The translations under genes and the position numbers were made by a program. From Bacteroidota bacterium (GTDB lineage: Bacteria > Bacteroidota > Rhodothermia > Rhodothermales > UBA10348): a stretch of DNA of 20,507 bases. Location: the NCBI GenBank assembly GCA_004356385.1, contig SMXL01000068.1, positions 1 through 20,507 of the forward strand, in the 5' to 3' direction. The notes beneath the pieces were generated by a model that was not told the DNA's origin, searched no databases, and was given only the letters and a program-made list of their open reading frames with translations. This document shows positions 1-7,049 of the stretch, in pieces. Each line of letters opens with the position of its first letter. Position 1 is the stretch's first letter.

Positions 1-244
1 AGTCGATGATGTCCATCCCTTTCGGGCCATCTTCGAGAAGAGAAGCACGACCGACATAGGCATACGGTCGGGATAATTCCTGCTCAATATCCAGGTCCGT
101 TACCGTGAGTCGACCGCCCAGTGGGATGTGACCCTCCACCGTAATATTGTCTGAGCCCCGGTCGGCAGGTGTCCATGTGCCCTGCGCATTTGCGCTGGAG
201 CAGACCGAAAAAAGAGCCAAAGTAAAGAGTGCGAGATATTTCAT
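1..244 (-). CDS. Secreted LVIVD-type beta-propeller protein, copy 1 (partial, C-terminus outside window)
   Basis: Only the first 81 codons are in the window; the gene continues past the left edge. The start is the ATG at 244, with GAGGA about 10 bases upstream. The product opens with a Sec signal peptide (about residues 1-20, ending A-N-A before Gln21). The next part closely matches the two genes upstream of it: an N-terminal GHIPLGG stretch is followed by a segment reading DIEQELSRPYAYVGRA, against DIEQDLSRPFAYVPRR in copy 2. It is therefore a third tandem paralog of the same family. It starts 29 bases after the stop of copy 2 on the same strand, so co-transcription as the last gene of a three-gene unit is likely. 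The molecular function is unknown. The family looks like secreted or periplasmic beta-propeller proteins with LVIVD-type repeats, and only the N-terminal part can be judged here. Confidence 0.85.
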   Translation of the reverse strand, partial: MKYLALFTLALFSVCSSANAQGTWTPADRGSDNITVEGHIPLGGRLTVTDLDIEQELSRPYAYVGRASLLEDGPKGMDIID

Positions 245-273
245 GGTTGAGTCCTCAGTCGTGCTCCGATAAT

Positions 274-1662
274 CTATTGTTGATCCCAGTCTTGTCCGCT
301 GGAGATATTGGGTACTCCCCAGTCTTCTCCATTCCATCCGTCAAATCCGTCCATCTTGAGGGCCCAAAAGCCGGTTGTCTGATCGCTCACGACGATCAGA
401 CCGTCCGCGTTTCGTACGTCCACTCCCCATGCGCCATCGTACACGTTCCATGTGTACGGGCTTCCGAGTCGCGCAGATGCCTCAGCCCGATTGTTATGGA
501 TCCCGTTAAACGTGTCGTAATAGGCCACTGTATACGGATTCTTCGGGTCTTCCATATTGAACACGGAAAGACCACTCTGATATCCGGATACAAATACATA
601 CGGCCAGCGCACCTCGTGATTGTGAGCCAGTGCTTGCCAATCGGCATGCCAAACGCCTACCGCATGATCAATATTGTCGACTTCTCCGTTCAGGGCCGGG
701 CGCAGATCGAATATTCTCAAGGGCTGATATTGAAACTCTGTTTCACCGATGGCGAAGTTGCCGTCCGGAGTCGGAGTGAAGGTGTGTCCCCAGGATACGC
801 CCGGTACCCCTGTTATTGTTACAAGGAGTTCAGGATTTTCGAGATCGGTGATGTTATACACATAGTACCCGCTTCCGCCGCCACCGTAAAATCGATCCTG
901 GCCACTTTCTTCGTGAAAGGCGACATAGAAGTCATGATAGCCTCTGGACCACATTCCCTCGGACTGAGCGATCGGTATTAGAGCGACGAGCTCGCGATTT
1001 TCGTCCCGGAGTACCGGGTCCATTTCGGTCAGGTCGCCGTCCACGAATTTTCCCATGTCGAATACTTTGGCATACTGCCCTGAAGTAGCGTACAGTTGAG
1101 GCATTCCCGACGAATGGTGGTACATATATATGTTGTGAAAGCCCCCGCGCGTCTCCGATTGCCGAATTCGACCTATCTCGGTCATCTGGTCCGGCAAATC
1201 AGTCACGTCGAACACGATGGCTCCCACGTCTGAATCCGGGCCGCCCTGGCGCAACTGAAGGCCTTGAACGTAATACATGCGCCCCTTGTGCTCGAACAAT
1301 CGGCCGTCGGTAGCGCCTCCCGCGTGCAGGTCCTCGTTTTCGATGCGCCAGCGCTTGATAACGCGCGCATGATCGGGATCTTCGAGGCTGATTACGTCAA
1401 AACCGATGGACGACCCTCGTCGGGGTACGTATGCGAACGGACGGGAAAGATCCTGTTCAATCTCTATGTCAGCCACAGTGCCAGGGGCACCGAGCGGAAT
1501 GTGCGACATCACGCGCATGTTGGCAGATCCGCGTTCGCCGGGGTTCGGGGGATGTGAGGGTTGTTCGATGGCTTCCTGTGCTCGCGCTTGCAGAAAGGTT
1601 GAGCCAACGAGAATCATAGAAAGAAATACGAAAGCGCCGATTCGAAAAAAACTACGGTTCAT
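274..1662 (-). CDS. Secreted LVIVD-type beta-propeller protein, copy 2
   Basis: This 462-aa protein has a signal peptide (residues 1-28, A-R-A before Gln29) and no later membrane segment, so it should be periplasmic, surface or extracellular. The rest reads as repeated propeller blades of the LVIVD type: strands such as GAIVFDVTDL (147-156), YYVYNITDLENP (266-277), LRIFDLRPAL (315-324), LSVFNMEDPKNP (365-376) and GLIVVSDQTTGFWAL (421-435). Each pairs a strand with a D-P or D-L turn. Histidines at 176, 183, 243, 250 and 293 recur at equivalent places in copy 3. Copy 2 has three extra ones (339, 347, 349) in the stretch before RWPYVFV. The C-terminus has a Trp-rich motif, GFDGWNGEDWGVPNIS (439-454), followed by QDWD. 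The gene is 18 bases downstream of copy 3 and 29 bases upstream of copy 1, which suggests an operon. No catalytic motif of a known enzyme is recognised. Binding of a ligand or metal through the conserved histidines is inference. Confidence 0.88.
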   Translation of the reverse strand: MNRSFFRIGAFVFLSMILVGSTFLQARAQEAIEQPSHPPNPGERGSANMRVMSHIPLGAPGTVADIEIEQDLSRPFAYVPRRGSSIGFDVISLEDPDHARVIKRWRIENEDLHAGGATDGRLFEHKGRMYYVQGLQLRQGGPDSDVGAIVFDVTDLPDQMTEIGRIRQSETRGGFHNIYMYHHSSGMPQLYATSGQYAKVFDMGKFVDGDLTEMDPVLRDENRELVALIPIAQSEGMWSRGYHDFYVAFHEESGQDRFYGGGGSGYYVYNITDLENPELLVTITGVPGVSWGHTFTPTPDGNFAIGETEFQYQPLRIFDLRPALNGEVDNIDHAVGVWHADWQALAHNHEVRWPYVFVSGYQSGLSVFNMEDPKNPYTVAYYDTFNGIHNNRAEASARLGSPYTWNVYDGAWGVDVRNADGLIVVSDQTTGFWALKMDGFDGWNGEDWGVPNISSGQDWDQQ

Positions 1663-1680
1663 GTCAGTTATTTCTCACAG

Positions 1681-3072
1681 TTACTCCGCTATGTCCGGCC
1701 AGGAGATCGAATGTTGTGGGCCTTCGTCCCAATCCTGAACTCCAGAGATATTCGGAAGACCCCAACCTCGGCCGTCCCAGCCTTCGAATCCCTCCATGCG
1801 GAATATCCAAAACCCTGAACTGACGTCTGAGACGACGATAAGTCCGTCCGAATTTCGCACATCGATATCCCATGCTCCCGAAGGCTCAGCGCTCGTACCC
1901 GGTAAATCCGTCGATGGGGCGTCTGACGTGTGATAATATCCTACCGTATACGGCTCGGATGGATTGGCCAGGTTAAACGCCTGAAATCCATCTTCTGTCG
2001 AGGCTACGAACACGAAGGGCCAGCGGAGAACAAGGTTTTCCGCGAAGTTTCTCCAATCAGCAGCCCAGGCCCCGATGGCCGTTCGAACCCTCGGGATGGT
2101 CTCATCCAGAGCCGGTCTGAGGTCGAAAACGCGGACGGGCGCAGTCCGATACCCCGCTGTAGTTACCACAAGCGAGCCGTCGGGAGTGGGTGCAATCGTA
2201 TGACCGATCTGAACGGCGGCCGAATTGATAGAGGCCAGGAGCTTAATGTCAGTGAGATCCGTGACCCCGTATACAAAATATCCCCCGGCGGCACCCGTAT
2301 AAAGTCGATCCGATTCAGTTTCAGGATGATACGCGGCAAACACGGAATGGAATCCGTAGTCGATATTTGGAACGTCTTCTGGAATGCTGATTTCCGCTAC
2401 CGGTGAGGCATTCGAAGATAACACAGAGGCGATTTCATATACGAGAATGTTGCCACCGCCGGTTGCAAAGAGGAGACTGTTTCCGCTCGAATGCCTATAG
2501 GCAAAGAGGTGGTGCAGACCCCCGCCAACGTGAATCCGGGCCACTTCTTGCGCCTCGCCTCCGTTAGACAAGTCGGTTACATCGAAAACGACTGCGCCGA
2601 GGTCGCTCTTCGATTCTTTCCCCGGATGCTGGGCACCGACGACCACATAGAATCGGTCGTCTCGTTTGAAATAGGTAATGTCCGTAGCGCTCATCCCATC
2701 GACGCTGCCCGGCCAGGCGCTTTCGAACACGATTTTTGGACGTGTTGGATCAGACACATCAAACCCCACAACTCCTGACGGATAATTTGGTCGCGTCAAA
2801 TAAACAAAAGGCCGTCCCGCATCTTGCTCGATCACCAACTGCCCCGGGCTAGGTTCGGGCGACAGCTGGACCGGATTCGTCTCACTGGTGGCCGTCGTCA
2901 ACCCCTCGAGCGTCACGTGACCAACCAGTTCTATATTTCTGGATCCCAGGTCACTCTGCTGCTGTGCACTGACGTCCAACGCTGTAACACCAAAGACTAG
3001 GTGCAGCGTAAAAATAAAGAGGCCTAACCAAACCGAAGGAAGGCGATACCAAATGAATCTAGGATTCGACAT
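1681..3072 (-). CDS. Secreted LVIVD-type beta-propeller protein, copy 3
   Basis: I place the start at the ATG at 3072, not at the in-frame GTG at 3180. From 3072 the protein begins directly with a signal peptide (hydrophobic core about residues 12-31, V-S-A before Gln37). Its length of 463 aa also matches copy 2. No Shine-Dalgarno sequence is visible. The protein aligns with copy 2 throughout: GAVVFDVTDL, HHLFAYRHSSG, GHTIAPTPDG, VRVFDLRPALDE, RWPFVFVAS, GLIVVSDVSSGFWIF, and the C-terminal GFEGWDGRGWGLPNIS then QDWD. Two differences stand out. About 15 extra, Ser/Pro/Thr-rich residues lie after GHVTLEG (about 58-75). The three histidines that copy 2 has before the RWP motif are replaced by Ala, Glu and Leu. 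The five other histidines are kept (187, 194, 242, 249, 291). As the first gene of the unit it is likely transcribed from the 3073-3338 gap. The function is unknown. Confidence 0.87.
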   Translation of the reverse strand: MSNPRFIWYRLPSVWLGLFIFTLHLVFGVTALDVSAQQQSDLGSRNIELVGHVTLEGLTTATSETNPVQLSPEPSPGQLVIEQDAGRPFVYLTRPNYPSGVVGFDVSDPTRPKIVFESAWPGSVDGMSATDITYFKRDDRFYVVVGAQHPGKESKSDLGAVVFDVTDLSNGGEAQEVARIHVGGGLHHLFAYRHSSGNSLLFATGGGNILVYEIASVLSSNASPVAEISIPEDVPNIDYGFHSVFAAYHPETESDRLYTGAAGGYFVYGVTDLTDIKLLASINSAAVQIGHTIAPTPDGSLVVTTAGYRTAPVRVFDLRPALDETIPRVRTAIGAWAADWRNFAENLVLRWPFVFVASTEDGFQAFNLANPSEPYTVGYYHTSDAPSTDLPGTSAEPSGAWDIDVRNSDGLIVVSDVSSGFWIFRMEGFEGWDGRGWGLPNISGVQDWDEGPQHSISWPDIAE

Positions 3073-3338
3073 TTGAGGTAGGTGTACCAATCGGAGGATC
3101 ACAGTGCGTGAACAGTTGCGTACCCGGGGGAGTACGGACCTGAATCGTAATGAAATCAGGCCATAATAACAATTTTTCACTGTGCTAACACGATCTGAAA
3201 TTCCTCGGTCAGGTCGGCGAGTGAACCGGTGCTCCGTTATGGATATCGCTTTTCAGACGATCACACGCGAGTGCTTTTCCTGATCCCTTCAGATGCGTAT
3301 GTTTAGGACCCGCCAAAATCAGTAGACCGGCTTCGGAT
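3073..3338. other. Divergent intergenic region (266 bp)
   Basis: This gap separates the leftward propeller genes from the rightward 3339-6992 run, so it should hold promoters for both. The part nearest the propeller genes is AT-rich (about 3160-3180). It includes a TATTAT on the minus strand at 3163-3168 that could serve as a -10, but no good -35 is at the usual distance. I see no coding capacity, repeat or clear operator. Confidence 0.4.
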
Positions 3339-3542
3339 ATGACTAGATTTATTCGCGCATTGATCTACGGAGCATTCGCAGCAGTGGTCGCCACTTTCCT
3401 TCTCGATTGGTTGGATCGAGACTTGAACGCACGCGAAAAACCAGATCGCCTGAAAGGACCGGGAAAAGAAGACCGTTCGATAGATAGACTTGGCGATGAA
3501 GCAAAGCAGGCTCTTCTGGATGAACTTGCGGCACAGGTCTGA
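3339..3542 (+). CDS. Small single-span membrane protein, unknown function
   Basis: This 67-aa protein has one hydrophobic segment at about residues 7-22, followed by a strongly charged, probably helical tail rich in Lys, Arg, Asp and Glu that ends AKQALLDELAAQV. I do not recognise a family. It is judged real because it heads a run of same-strand genes, starts with ATG, has the composition of a genuine membrane-anchored peptide, and fills a stretch where no other frame is convincing. The segment from Arg3 to Arg6 favours a cytoplasmic N-terminus, but the tail is also charged, so topology is open. Its stop lies 28 bases before the chosen start of the cyclophilin gene. Confidence 0.55.
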   Translation: MTRFIRALIYGAFAAVVATFLLDWLDRDLNAREKPDRLKGPGKEDRSIDRLGDEAKQALLDELAAQV

Positions 3543-3570
3543 CGCGGCGGAAGTGACGCACGATCGAGAT

Positions 3571-4182
3571 ATGGAAGTTCGTCTCTGGCATCTACGGATT
3601 CCAATGGTCTTTCTGGCAGTCACGATTGGTTGCGCTCCTGGGGAGGAAGATTTCGACACATCCGCCGAAAATCCAACGATTATCATCCAATCAACCCTGG
3701 GCCAGATCCAGGTCGAGATCGACGAGATTCAGGCTCCTGTAACGGCGGCCAATTTCCTTCGCTATGTCGACCAGGGATTCTACGACGGAGGGTCATTTTT
3801 TCGAACAGTTCACGCCGGCAATCAACCCCAGGATTCCATTCGGATCGCTGTCGTTCAAGCAGGAGCCAGATCAGACACGACGGCCAGCTTCTTCGAGCCT
3901 ATCCTTCTCGAGCGAACATCGGAAACGGGTCTGAAACACCTTGATGGAACGATTTCGATGGCGCGGGGTGGACCGGATTCAGCCACTCATTCGTTCTTCT
4001 TCTGTATAGATGATCAGCCCGAGTTGGATTTCGGTGGGAAACGAAATCCGGACGGGCAGGGATTTGCCGCGTTTGGACAGGTGATTTCGGGTGGCGACGT
4101 TCTTCGAGCCATTCAAATGTCACCCCACGAAGTACAACAGCTCCAGCCGCCCATTGAGATTCTGTCAATCAGACGGAAATAA
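3571..4182 (+). CDS. Cyclophilin-type peptidyl-prolyl isomerase, predicted lipoprotein
   Basis: The product is a cyclophilin-fold peptidyl-prolyl cis-trans isomerase, which catalyses proline isomerisation in folding proteins. From the ATG at 3571 it has 203 aa. It starts with a short basic and hydrophobic leader ending V-T-I-G-Cys21, a lipobox-like site, so it should be an exported lipoprotein acting in the periplasm. The cyclophilin domain runs from about residue 36 to the end: TLGQIQVEI (42-50), NFLRYVDQGFYDGG (61-74), SFFRT with the active-site Arg78, VVQAG with Gln96, SMARGGPDSATHSFFF (129-144), and GFAAFGQVISGGDV (164-177). The frame is open back to 3490, overlapping the previous gene, but the start at 3571 puts the leader at the N-terminus. 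A GTG at 3553 is the alternative. The stop TAA shares its last A with the ATG of the next gene, which points to translational coupling. Confidence 0.88.
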   Translation: MEVRLWHLRIPMVFLAVTIGCAPGEEDFDTSAENPTIIIQSTLGQIQVEIDEIQAPVTAANFLRYVDQGFYDGGSFFRTVHAGNQPQDSIRIAVVQAGARSDTTASFFEPILLERTSETGLKHLDGTISMARGGPDSATHSFFFCIDDQPELDFGGKRNPDGQGFAAFGQVISGGDVLRAIQMSPHEVQQLQPPIEILSIRRK

Positions 4183-4826
4183 TGAACACGGCTAGCGGGA
4201 AAATGAAAAATAGAAGTGAGATATATCGGGTCCATCCGTCGGTCGCCTATGCGCGTAAGATTATCGTAAACCTGCCCGACAAGACAGGACGTTCGCTCGA
4301 TGAGTGGAGTGAATTGCTTCAATCAGAAGGACCGAAAGAGCGAGAGGAACGACGGTCGTGGCTCAAGACGAAGCACGGTCTCGGCGGGACGACAGCATCT
4401 CTGATTGAAAATGCGACTCATGGATCCAATCCTGAGTATTACGATGACAACAGTTATTTGGAGGTGGCGGTGCAATATGTGGAGGATCTATACGATGGGA
4501 AGAAGGCGCACTTGCGACCCATTCATGACGAACTCATGAGGATTGGGTATGACCTGGGAGACGACGTCGCCGCGAGTCCGTGCACAACAATGATTCCTCT
4601 ATATAGGAGACGCGTAATCGCGCAGATTAAACCAACAACCCTCACGCGGATTGACCTGGGTCTCGCGCTCAAAGGCTGTAGTGAACCCTATTCAGATCGA
4701 TTGGTCGATACAGGCGGACTTCAAAAGGGAGATCGAATCACGCATCGAATTCCGGTGTCGAGCGTAGAGGAAGTCGACGATGATATCAGAAACTGGCTCC
4801 AGGTAGCGTACGAGTCCGACAATTAG
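4182..4826 (+). CDS. DUF4287/DUF5655 domain protein
   Basis: This 214-aa soluble protein has two recognisable domains of unknown function. Residues about 16-85 resemble DUF4287, with KTGRSLDEWSELL and WLKTKHGLGGTTASLI. Residues about 100-210 resemble DUF5655, with HLRPIHDELMRIGYDLGDDV, a central RRRVIAQIKPTTLTRIDLGLALKG, and a tail HRIPVSSVEEVDDDIRNWL. DUF5655 also occurs as a fused or single domain in proteins that may handle nucleic acids, but no catalytic residue is obvious here and I assign no function. The ATG overlaps the stop of the cyclophilin gene (TAATG). An internal ATG at 4203 is a possible alternative start. No signal peptide is seen, so it is cytoplasmic although its upstream neighbour is exported. 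Confidence 0.85.
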   Translation: MNTASGKMKNRSEIYRVHPSVAYARKIIVNLPDKTGRSLDEWSELLQSEGPKEREERRSWLKTKHGLGGTTASLIENATHGSNPEYYDDNSYLEVAVQYVEDLYDGKKAHLRPIHDELMRIGYDLGDDVAASPCTTMIPLYRRRVIAQIKPTTLTRIDLGLALKGCSEPYSDRLVDTGGLQKGDRITHRIPVSSVEEVDDDIRNWLQVAYESDN

Positions 4827-4834
4827 GGTTAAAA

Positions 4835-5635
4835 ATGAGTTTAATTCAGCTATTCACAAGGTCGCGTTGGCTTCGAATTGGGATCGTTGTCCTGGTGATC
4901 GCCGTGATTTACACGCGGCGGGGCCGAACCGAGAAAACGGATGACGCGCGCGCCGTGTCGAACCCTATCGCGCTGGCCTCGACCAACAACGATCGGATTT
5001 TGTCGGCGGGATTCGTCATCATGGACCGCGTTTTCAATTCAGAATTGATGGCGCCGTACGATGTACTTCACCATTCGATATTCAGGAACGAGAATGAATA
5101 CATCGAGCCCTTCATCGTGTCCGAGGATGGGCTTCCACTCACCTCATTCGAAGGGATCACGATCATGCCTCACTTCTCATTCGACAATGCACCGGACATT
5201 GATATTCTGGTTATTCCGAGTACCCACGGCAGCATGACGACAGACCTCGAGAATGAACCGTTTGTGACCTGGCTGCATGAGGCTGTAGAAACCGCCAAAT
5301 ATGTAATCACACTTTGCGACGGTGCGTTTCCGCTGGCGGCGACCGGCGAATTGAACGGAAGGACAGCGACGACTTTTCCAGGAGACCGGCAGGCGTTTGC
5401 CGATGCGTTTCCCGACGTTCATGTTCGATTCGACGCTCGATTTGTTCAAGACGGGAAATTTATCACGTCGGTTGGCGGGGGTATGAGCTATGAACCGGCG
5501 TTGTATCTCGTCGAACTGTTGTACGGAAAAGAACATGCCGATCAAACGGCCAAAGGACTTGTCTGGGATTGGGACGTGAATGACGTACCTCACGTGGTTA
5601 TTTCCGATACGGAATTCCGTCCGATATCCGATTAG
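4835..5635 (+). CDS. Membrane-anchored DJ-1/PfpI family protein
   Basis: This 266-aa protein has one N-terminal membrane segment (about residues 13-27) followed by a complete DJ-1/PfpI (class I glutamine amidotransferase-like) domain from about residue 56. Features visible are the E-L-M-A-P-Y-D-V-L helix with Glu70, the strand DIDILVIPSTHG (121-132), the nucleophile elbow TLCDGAFPLAATGELNGR with Cys161, and the TSVGGGMSYEPALYLVE helix near the end. This layout is closest to the isocyanide hydratase and AraC-associated branch of the superfamily, not to proteases or deglycases with certainty. The substrate is unknown. Basic residues lie on both sides of the membrane segment (Arg9, 11, 14 and Arg28, 29, 31), so the side of the membrane carrying the domain cannot be decided. 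The start has AGGG eight bases upstream and lies 8 bases after the previous stop. Confidence 0.87.
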   Translation: MSLIQLFTRSRWLRIGIVVLVIAVIYTRRGRTEKTDDARAVSNPIALASTNNDRILSAGFVIMDRVFNSELMAPYDVLHHSIFRNENEYIEPFIVSEDGLPLTSFEGITIMPHFSFDNAPDIDILVIPSTHGSMTTDLENEPFVTWLHEAVETAKYVITLCDGAFPLAATGELNGRTATTFPGDRQAFADAFPDVHVRFDARFVQDGKFITSVGGGMSYEPALYLVELLYGKEHADQTAKGLVWDWDVNDVPHVVISDTEFRPISD

Positions 5636-5645
5636 GCAGGGTCAC

Positions 5646-5822
5646 GTGAGTCTAAGTCGAGAATGCCCATCCTGCGCTTTATCAGTAGACCAAGACGAGT
5701 CGACCTGTTCGTATTGTGGCTATGAGTTTCCTGAAACGTCAAATTCTGTAAGATGGGTGGCGTGGCTAATGGCTGCCTTGCTCGTCTGGCCCCTCATTGA
5801 ATTATTCAAATGGATATTCTGA
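5646..5822 (+). CDS. Small zinc-ribbon membrane protein
   Basis: A GTG start at 5646, with an AGGCAGGG Shine-Dalgarno-like stretch just upstream, gives a 58-aa protein. An ATG further upstream in the same frame (5580) would add 22 residues encoded inside the preceding gene and is less likely. Residues 7-24 form a zinc ribbon: CPSC, then CSYC, ten residues apart, followed by GYEFPE. Residues about 38-54 are a hydrophobic span that ends in a short basic/aromatic tail, so it should be a membrane-attached zinc finger. Short zinc-ribbon plus membrane-span proteins are common and mostly uncharacterised. It starts 10 bases after the DJ-1-like gene and ends 9 bases before roxA, so it is probably in the same transcript. 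Confidence 0.7.
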   Translation: MSLSRECPSCALSVDQDESTCSYCGYEFPETSNSVRWVAWLMAALLVWPLIELFKWIF

Positions 5823-5831
5823 AGTGAGCCG

Positions 5832-6992
5832 ATGGATATTCCCGAATCATTGTTTGGTGAGATCACGGTCGAGGAGTTCCTTCGAGATTATTGGCAGAAA
5901 AGACCACTGCTTGTTCGTTCAGCCTGGCCCCGGTTTTTGTCTCCGCTCAAATCCGAAGACCTGATCAATCTTGCCCAAAGAGACGACGTGGACAGTCGCC
6001 TCATTCTGACGTCTGGTGGCGAATACGAATGGGAAGCCCGTTTCGGACCGTTTGAGGAAGACGATTTCAACCGCCTGGGAGAAGCTGACTGGACGCTTCT
6101 TGTTCAGGAGGTTGACCGGTTAGTACCTGAGGTTTCAGAGCTGTTGAAGGTGGTCCCGTTTCTTCCCAATTGGCGGATCGATGACATCATGGTCAGCTAT
6201 GCGACCGACGGCGGCGGTGTGGGCGCCCACATTGATCATTACGACGTATTTTTGATTCAAGGATTCGGTAAGCGGAAATGGGAGATTGAGGGAGCGCCCG
6301 CTGAAAGTGAGGAGTTGGTACCGGACCTCGACGTTCGAATCCTGTCGGAGTTTGAACCCACGGATACTTGGATCCTTGAGCCAGGAGACCTTCTCTACTT
6401 GCCTCCTCGTATTGCCCATCGCGGGACGGCGGTAGGAGAGTGTCTCACCTATTCGATCGGGTGCCGGGCTCCATCGAAAAAAGATCTGGTAAGTGCTTTT
6501 GTCGAACACCTGTTTGTGGCGGGTATCGATGAAACGCCCTTTTCCGGTAGCCGGGTTTCAGGGGAAGGGGAGCCTGGGCGAATCTCAAGGGAATTAAAGG
6601 AATTTGCTCGCGAAGCTGTTTCGGAGTCCATGCTGGAGACTGAAGGATTCGATCGATGGTTGGGAAGATATTTGTCTCGATCAAGTCGCGGATGGTTACC
6701 GCCGGCACGGAAATCGGTGATTACGTCTGCAGAGCTTCAGGAGCATGGGGAAAAAGGCTGCCGCGTGCAGGCATCCTCGGTTTCAATGATTATGTACGAC
6801 CAATTGCTGGATGGTTCACTTATTCTTTTTGCCGGCGGCGAGGAGTATGCTGTAGACGCCAAATACGCAACGATTCTGGCCGGTTTGACGGGGCGCGAGG
6901 GGCTCGCCGTCGAGCAACTTCCTCAAGACGATTCGTTTATCCATACCATAGTCGAGCTCATCAATCGGGGCTTTTTCCTCATTATCTCCTAG
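5832..6992 (+). CDS. roxA: RoxA/YcfD-like JmjC-type ribosomal protein hydroxylase
   Basis: This is a 2-oxoglutarate and Fe(II)-dependent oxygenase with a cupin/JmjC fold. In E. coli the homologue hydroxylates an arginine of ribosomal protein L16. The 386-aa product has the iron triad: His133 and Asp135 in GAHIDHYDVFLIQGFG (131-146), and His196 in YLPPRIAHRGTA (189-200). Arg148, in GKRKWEI, aligns with the 2-oxoglutarate-binding arginine of YcfD. The SIGCRAPS strand (208-215) closes the cupin core. The C-terminal part (about 250-386) fits the dimerisation and winged-helix region of the family, and the overall length matches. Acting on L16 specifically is inferred by homology. The gene is the last of the same-strand run and is followed by a 212-base convergent gap. 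Confidence 0.88.
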   Translation: MDIPESLFGEITVEEFLRDYWQKRPLLVRSAWPRFLSPLKSEDLINLAQRDDVDSRLILTSGGEYEWEARFGPFEEDDFNRLGEADWTLLVQEVDRLVPEVSELLKVVPFLPNWRIDDIMVSYATDGGGVGAHIDHYDVFLIQGFGKRKWEIEGAPAESEELVPDLDVRILSEFEPTDTWILEPGDLLYLPPRIAHRGTAVGECLTYSIGCRAPSKKDLVSAFVEHLFVAGIDETPFSGSRVSGEGEPGRISRELKEFAREAVSESMLETEGFDRWLGRYLSRSSRGWLPPARKSVITSAELQEHGEKGCRVQASSVSMIMYDQLLDGSLILFAGGEEYAVDAKYATILAGLTGREGLAVEQLPQDDSFIHTIVELINRGFFLIIS

Positions 6993-7049
6993 ATAAAAGG
7001 AGATTCCCACACGAGGGCGCAGGTAAAGTGTGTCTTAAGCTTGCTGTGA

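Noticed and set aside
229..981. 250-aa plus-strand open frame
   Set aside because: It lies opposite the well-supported propeller copy 2 and has no domain-like composition; a shadow frame.
3073..3180. N-terminal extension of propeller copy 3 from the GTG at 3180
   Set aside because: It would place 36 basic residues before an evident signal peptide and break the length match with copy 2.
3490..3570. N-terminal extension of the cyclophilin from 3490
   Set aside because: It overlaps the preceding small gene and would bury the lipoprotein leader inside the chain.
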